Shown here: piece after piece, positions 60,740 to 64,000 of the stretch
How the letters are laid out: each line of letters opens with the position of its first letter
How positions within the stretch are numbered: the first letter of the stretch is position 1
NCBI RefSeq assembly: GCF_000719515.1
Contig: NZ_JOGR01000002.1
Location: forward strand, 124,001 to 188,000
Source: Glycomyces sp. NRRL B-16210
GTDB lineage: Bacteria; Actinomycetota; Actinomycetes; Mycobacteriales; Micromonosporaceae
Length of the DNA: 64,000 nt
Reading direction: 5' to 3'
Made by a program: the position numbers and the translations under genes
Notes under the pieces: generated by a model
The model's input: the letters and a program-made list of their open reading frames with translations, nothing else
Told to the model about the DNA's origin: nothing
Database searches by the model: none

Positions 60740-62047
60740 ATGCGCACAAGACGTTCGCGCGCGGTCGTCGGGACGGTCGCCGCGGCGACCCTGGTCCTCT
60801 CCGGCTGCTTCGGCTCGAGCGGCGGAGGCGGCGGGGAGTACGACCCCGACGAGGAGATCGAACTCGAGATCTCCTGGTGGGGCGACGACGACCGCGCCCG
60901 ACTCTTCGCCGAGGTCATCGACCTGTTCGAGGACGAATACCCCAACATCACCGTCGTCGAGACGCCCGTGGGCGCCCCCGACGACCTGTTCAACCGCCTC
61001 GCCACCGACTTCGCCGGCGGCGGCGACACCGCCCCCGACGTCTTCGCGCTCGGCGGCGCCAAGCCCCAGGAGTACGGCGAACTCGGCGCACTCCTCGACC
61101 TGTCCACCGTGTCCGACCAGCTCGACACCTCGAAGTACCCCGAGTTCTCGCTCACCAGCGCCCTCGTGGACGACACCCTCTACGGCCTGCCCACCGGCGG
61201 CAACGCGACCGCCGCGTTCATCAACGTCGGCCTCTTCGAGGAGGCCGGAGTGACCGTCCCCGAGGCGGGCTGGACCTGGGACGAGCTGGTGGAGGCCGCC
61301 GCCACCATCGGCAACGCCGGGCTCACCAACGCCGAAGGCAACGCCGTCTACGGCCTCGACCTGCGCATCCAGGACATCCTGGGCACCTACGCCGCGCAGC
61401 TGAGCGACGTGGGCATGTACGACTGGGACGGCACCCTCGGCGTCGACGCCGCGCAGATCGCGACCTGGTACGAACTCGAGGCCAGGCTCCTCGAAGAGGG
61501 CGCCCTGCCCGACCCGTCGATCGTGACCGCCAACTGGCAGCTCCCGCCCGACCAGCAGCCCTTCACCCTCGGGCAGGCCGCGATCACCTTCGGCTACACC
61601 AACCTCATGTCCGCCTACAGCGCCGCCGGCGACGTGCAGATGCTGCTGCCGCCGACCGACACGGAACTCTCGGGCATCGCCCTGCTGCCCTCGGCGTTCT
61701 GGTCGATCAACGCGGCCAGCGAGCACCCGCAGGCCGCGGCCATGCTCCTCGACTGGTTCCTGCACGAGCCCAAGGCCGCCGAGCTCATCCTCGACACCCG
61801 CGGCGTCCCCTTCAACCCCGACACGCTCGCGGTCGTCTCCCCGCTCCTGGAGGGACCGGCCCAGACCGCCGCCGAGTACGTCGGCGTCATCTTCGAAGAG
61901 GGCGTCGTCGCCCCGCCCCAGCCCGCGGGCGGCGCGATCATGAACGAGCTCTCGCAGCGCATGGAGACCGAGGTGCTCTTCGGCCGGATGACCCCGGACG
62001 AGGCCGCCGCGCAATGGGTCGACGAACTCGCCGCCGCGCTCGAGTGA
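60740..62047 (+). CDS. ABC sugar importer, extracellular binding lipoprotein (second importer)
   Basis: 435 aa. ATG 60740 is preferred over the adjacent ATG 60737 because GAGGGG is five bases upstream. Lipobox LVLSGCFG; Gly-rich spacer; family 1 binding protein (IELEISWWGDDDRARLFAEVIDLFEDEYPNI; TLYGLPTGGNATAAFINVGLFEEAGV). Divergent from its permeases. Ligand unknown; the following hydrolase suggests an alpha-linked oligosaccharide. Confidence 0.92.
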   Translation: MRTRRSRAVVGTVAAATLVLSGCFGSSGGGGGEYDPDEEIELEISWWGDDDRARLFAEVIDLFEDEYPNITVVETPVGAPDDLFNRLATDFAGGGDTAPDVFALGGAKPQEYGELGALLDLSTVSDQLDTSKYPEFSLTSALVDDTLYGLPTGGNATAAFINVGLFEEAGVTVPEAGWTWDELVEAAATIGNAGLTNAEGNAVYGLDLRIQDILGTYAAQLSDVGMYDWDGTLGVDAAQIATWYELEARLLEEGALPDPSIVTANWQLPPDQQPFTLGQAAITFGYTNLMSAYSAAGDVQMLLPPTDTELSGIALLPSAFWSINAASEHPQAAAMLLDWFLHEPKAAELILDTRGVPFNPDTLAVVSPLLEGPAQTAAEYVGVIFEEGVVAPPQPAGGAIMNELSQRMETEVLFGRMTPDEAAAQWVDELAAALE

Positions 62048-62067
62048 TCCCCGACTGAACCCCTGAA

Positions 62068-62096
62068 GGAGGCGGGACGCGACCCGTCCCGCCTCC
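62068..62096. terminator. Hairpin between binding protein and hydrolase genes
   Basis: Stem GGAGGCGGGACG with a five-base loop, 20 bp after the binding-protein stop. It could end or partly attenuate the transcript, lowering expression of the hydrolase. Confidence 0.55.
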
Positions 62097-62124
62097 TCTT
62101 CCCAACCGCCACAGGAGGCATCGG

Positions 62125-63819
62125 TTGCAGCCGATCGAGGAGGCGCTCGCGCGCCTGCGCGCGGGCGACGCGTCCGAACGCGCCCGGATCACCGGCACGG
62201 GACTGGCGTCCGGCCTCGCCGAGGCCGGGGTCGGCTTCGCCGCGGTCGGCGGCCCGGTCGAGGAGCGCTGGCACCAGGCGCTTTCGGAACTCGCCCAATG
62301 CATCCGCCCGCTCGGCGGCAGCGCGCCGGTCCTCGACGAGGGCGGCGTCTACGCGGGCGCGTGGATCGAGAGCACCGGCACGATCAACGCCGAGGTGCTC
62401 GCGCGCTTCGCGCCGGAGATCGCCCGCGACACCCACCTGCTGTTCGCCGCGCACCAGCGCGAGGACGGCATGATCCCGTACAAGGTCACCGACGCCGGGC
62501 CGGGCTTCAGCCAGATCCAGATCGTGACGCCCCTGGCGCGCACCGTCTGGGACCACTACCGCCTCACCGGCCGCGACAAGTCCTTTCTGGACACGATGTT
62601 CCGGGTGATGGGCCGGTTCGACCGGTGGCTCGCCCGCTACCGCGACACCCGCGGCACCGGCGGCGTGGAGGCGTTCTGCACCTTCGACACCGGCCACGAC
62701 CTCTCCCCGCGGTTCTGGTTCGCGCCCGACCGCGCCTTCCGCGGCGACGCCCGCCACTGCGACCCCGACTCGCCGATCCTGCCCTACGTCGCACCGGACC
62801 TCACCGCGAACGCGGCCTGCCAGCGCGCCTACCTCGGGCTCATCGCCGAGGAGCTCGGTGAGGACGGCGGCCCGTGGCGGCGGGAGGCGGACGCCGCGGC
62901 GGCGGCGCTCGCCGCCCAGTGCTTCGACCCGGGCGACGGGATGTACTACGACCGCGACCGCGCTGGCGAGCTGGTGCGGGTCCAGTCGGACGTGCTGCTG
63001 CGGGTCCTCGCCTGCGAGATCGGCGACGGCGCGTTCTTCGAGCGCGCGCTTCGCGACTACCTGATGAACACCTGCAAGTTCTTGTCCCACTACGGTTTCA
63101 CCTCGCTGGCGCTGGACGATCCGCGGTTCGACGCCGACGCCTCGCGCAACTCCTGGGGCGGGCCGGTCAACTTCCTGACGCTGCTGCGGGCCCCGCGGGC
63201 CTTCGAGCACCACGGCCACGGCGCCGAACTCGCGGTGGCGACGGCCCCGGTCCTGGCCGCGACGGCGGTCGCCGACCGCTTCCCGCAGTGCCTGGACCCG
63301 TGGTCGGGCGCGGCCGGTTTCACCTCGGTGTACTCGCCGTCGATCCTGTGGTTCCTCGACGCGGTGGAGCGCTCGTGCGGGATCCTGCCGCGACCGGACG
63401 GCGAAGTGCACTTCACGGGCCTGGCGCCCACGCGCCTCGATCATGGAGCGGCGGCTGAGGCGACCGCGTATGCGCGCCGGATCGGCGGCGCGCGTTGGGA
63501 ACTGGCGGCGGACGATGAGCGGGTCGAGGTGCATCGGGAAGGCGCGCTGCGATTCGCGTTCCCGCGCGGCTGGCGGGTGGTGACGGATGAAGCGGGGGAG
63601 CTGCGGGCGGTGGTGGGCATGAGCCCGGCGACGGTGAAGGGCGACCTCGAAATTCACGGCGGCGAAGTCCACGGCGGCGAGGCCGGGGACGCGGCACCGA
63701 TGGTGCGCGTGCCGTTGTCGGTGGAGGCGAACGAGAGAGTCGAGTTCGGCCCGGAAGGCGACATCACAGCCCGAACATCGGTCCCGTTCGTGCCTCCGCG
63801 CGCGGGCCGAGCGGGATAG
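62125..63819 (+). CDS. (alpha/alpha)6 glycoside hydrolase, MGH1/GH63-37-like
   Basis: 564 aa, TTG 62125 with AGGAGG six bases upstream. The barrel has an acid-bearing loop EAFCTFDTGHDLSPRFW, comparable with the GWDSGWDNSPRW loop of GH63/GH37 glucosidases and trehalases, and later NSWGGPVNFLTLL plus TSLALDDPRF. A beta-rich C-terminus (about 430-564) follows. Probably a cytoplasmic exo-alpha-glycosidase for the second importer's substrate. No signal peptide. The linkage is not readable from sequence alone. Confidence 0.75.
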   Translation: MQPIEEALARLRAGDASERARITGTGLASGLAEAGVGFAAVGGPVEERWHQALSELAQCIRPLGGSAPVLDEGGVYAGAWIESTGTINAEVLARFAPEIARDTHLLFAAHQREDGMIPYKVTDAGPGFSQIQIVTPLARTVWDHYRLTGRDKSFLDTMFRVMGRFDRWLARYRDTRGTGGVEAFCTFDTGHDLSPRFWFAPDRAFRGDARHCDPDSPILPYVAPDLTANAACQRAYLGLIAEELGEDGGPWRREADAAAAALAAQCFDPGDGMYYDRDRAGELVRVQSDVLLRVLACEIGDGAFFERALRDYLMNTCKFLSHYGFTSLALDDPRFDADASRNSWGGPVNFLTLLRAPRAFEHHGHGAELAVATAPVLAATAVADRFPQCLDPWSGAAGFTSVYSPSILWFLDAVERSCGILPRPDGEVHFTGLAPTRLDHGAAAEATAYARRIGGARWELAADDERVEVHREGALRFAFPRGWRVVTDEAGELRAVVGMSPATVKGDLEIHGGEVHGGEAGDAAPMVRVPLSVEANERVEFGPEGDITARTSVPFVPPRAGRAG

Positions 63820-64000
63820 GCGACCACCGGCTGGCCCGAGCGTTGATGAGCGACACTCGGGTTCGCCATCGCCCCCGAAGCAATGGTTGCGCGGGGGTGT
63901 GACTACGCCTTGCGGGTGAGCTGCGAGTGGCCGGGGCTCTGCCATCCCTATCCCCCACCCTCCCGAGAGGGGAAGGAAGTCTCGGCCGATCGTTGCTCGC
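63820..64000. other. End of window without supportable gene
   Basis: 181 bp after the hydrolase stop. No hairpin, promoter or reading frame with a start signal is visible; short ORFs here overlap the hydrolase end in other frames. Confidence 0.5.

Noticed and set aside
61615..63945. 776-codon reverse-strand ORF
   Set aside because: Shadow of the binding-protein and hydrolase genes; it runs through two genes' coding DNA and the terminator hairpin.

Overview
The window is about 70% GC DNA with actinobacterial habits: many GTG/TTG starts, ATGA/GTGA overlaps, promoters placed as for leaderless mRNAs, and sugar ABC importers without their own ATPase. A carbohydrate-degrading actinomycete (Glycomyces-like or related) is my best guess, but no marker gene is present to prove it. 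I see no rRNA, tRNA or CRISPR.

1-11.5 kb is an accessory, conflict-type region. It holds a partial unknown gene coupled to a class II (CCA/poly(A)-type) nucleotidyltransferase. Divergent from these is an S-4TM pore-forming effector, a family known from nucleotide-signal defence systems. Next come a decayed IS5-like element with a passenger ORF, a KAP P-loop NTPase with a second degenerate P-loop-like domain at its N-terminus, an AraC regulator, two small genes sharing a G-G-D-V/x-G-x-x-A-G-R-D motif, and a ricin-type lectin lipoprotein.

11.7-35.8 kb is catabolic. An AraC regulator diverges from a long operon: DUF5107-TPR protein, GH35 beta-galactosidase, ABC importer and cellulase-like protein. 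Then come a secreted AA10 LPMO, an acid-sugar operon (DUF1537 kinase, dehydrogenase, GntP transporter) under a FadR-type regulator with a palindromic operator, a VanZ/RDD membrane protein, MFS plus GH43, a CGNR regulator, a DUF418 protein and an acidic lipoprotein.

35.8-46 kb is mixed. A TPR-CHAT protease diverges from a small Pro-rich protein and a three-TM protein, a likely conflict module. A secreted GH30-CBM2 xylanase follows. Then comes an AT-richer island with a 5'-truncated RHS toxin tip, its SUKH-type immunity gene and the relic of another immunity gene, followed by a small membrane protein and a sulfotransferase.

46-63.8 kb is a mannose-glycan locus: secreted GH92 mannosidase, ABC importer, LacI regulator, mannose-6-phosphate isomerase, AGE-family epimerase, ROK kinase, a second ABC importer and an (alpha/alpha)6 glycoside hydrolase. 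Near-identical TTGATAWCGATACCAA-type operators lie before the GH92 gene, the first importer and the isomerase operon, tying them to the LacI protein. The GH92 carries Gln where family members have the catalytic Glu, which points to mannosyl-phosphate (yeast phosphomannan) linkages.
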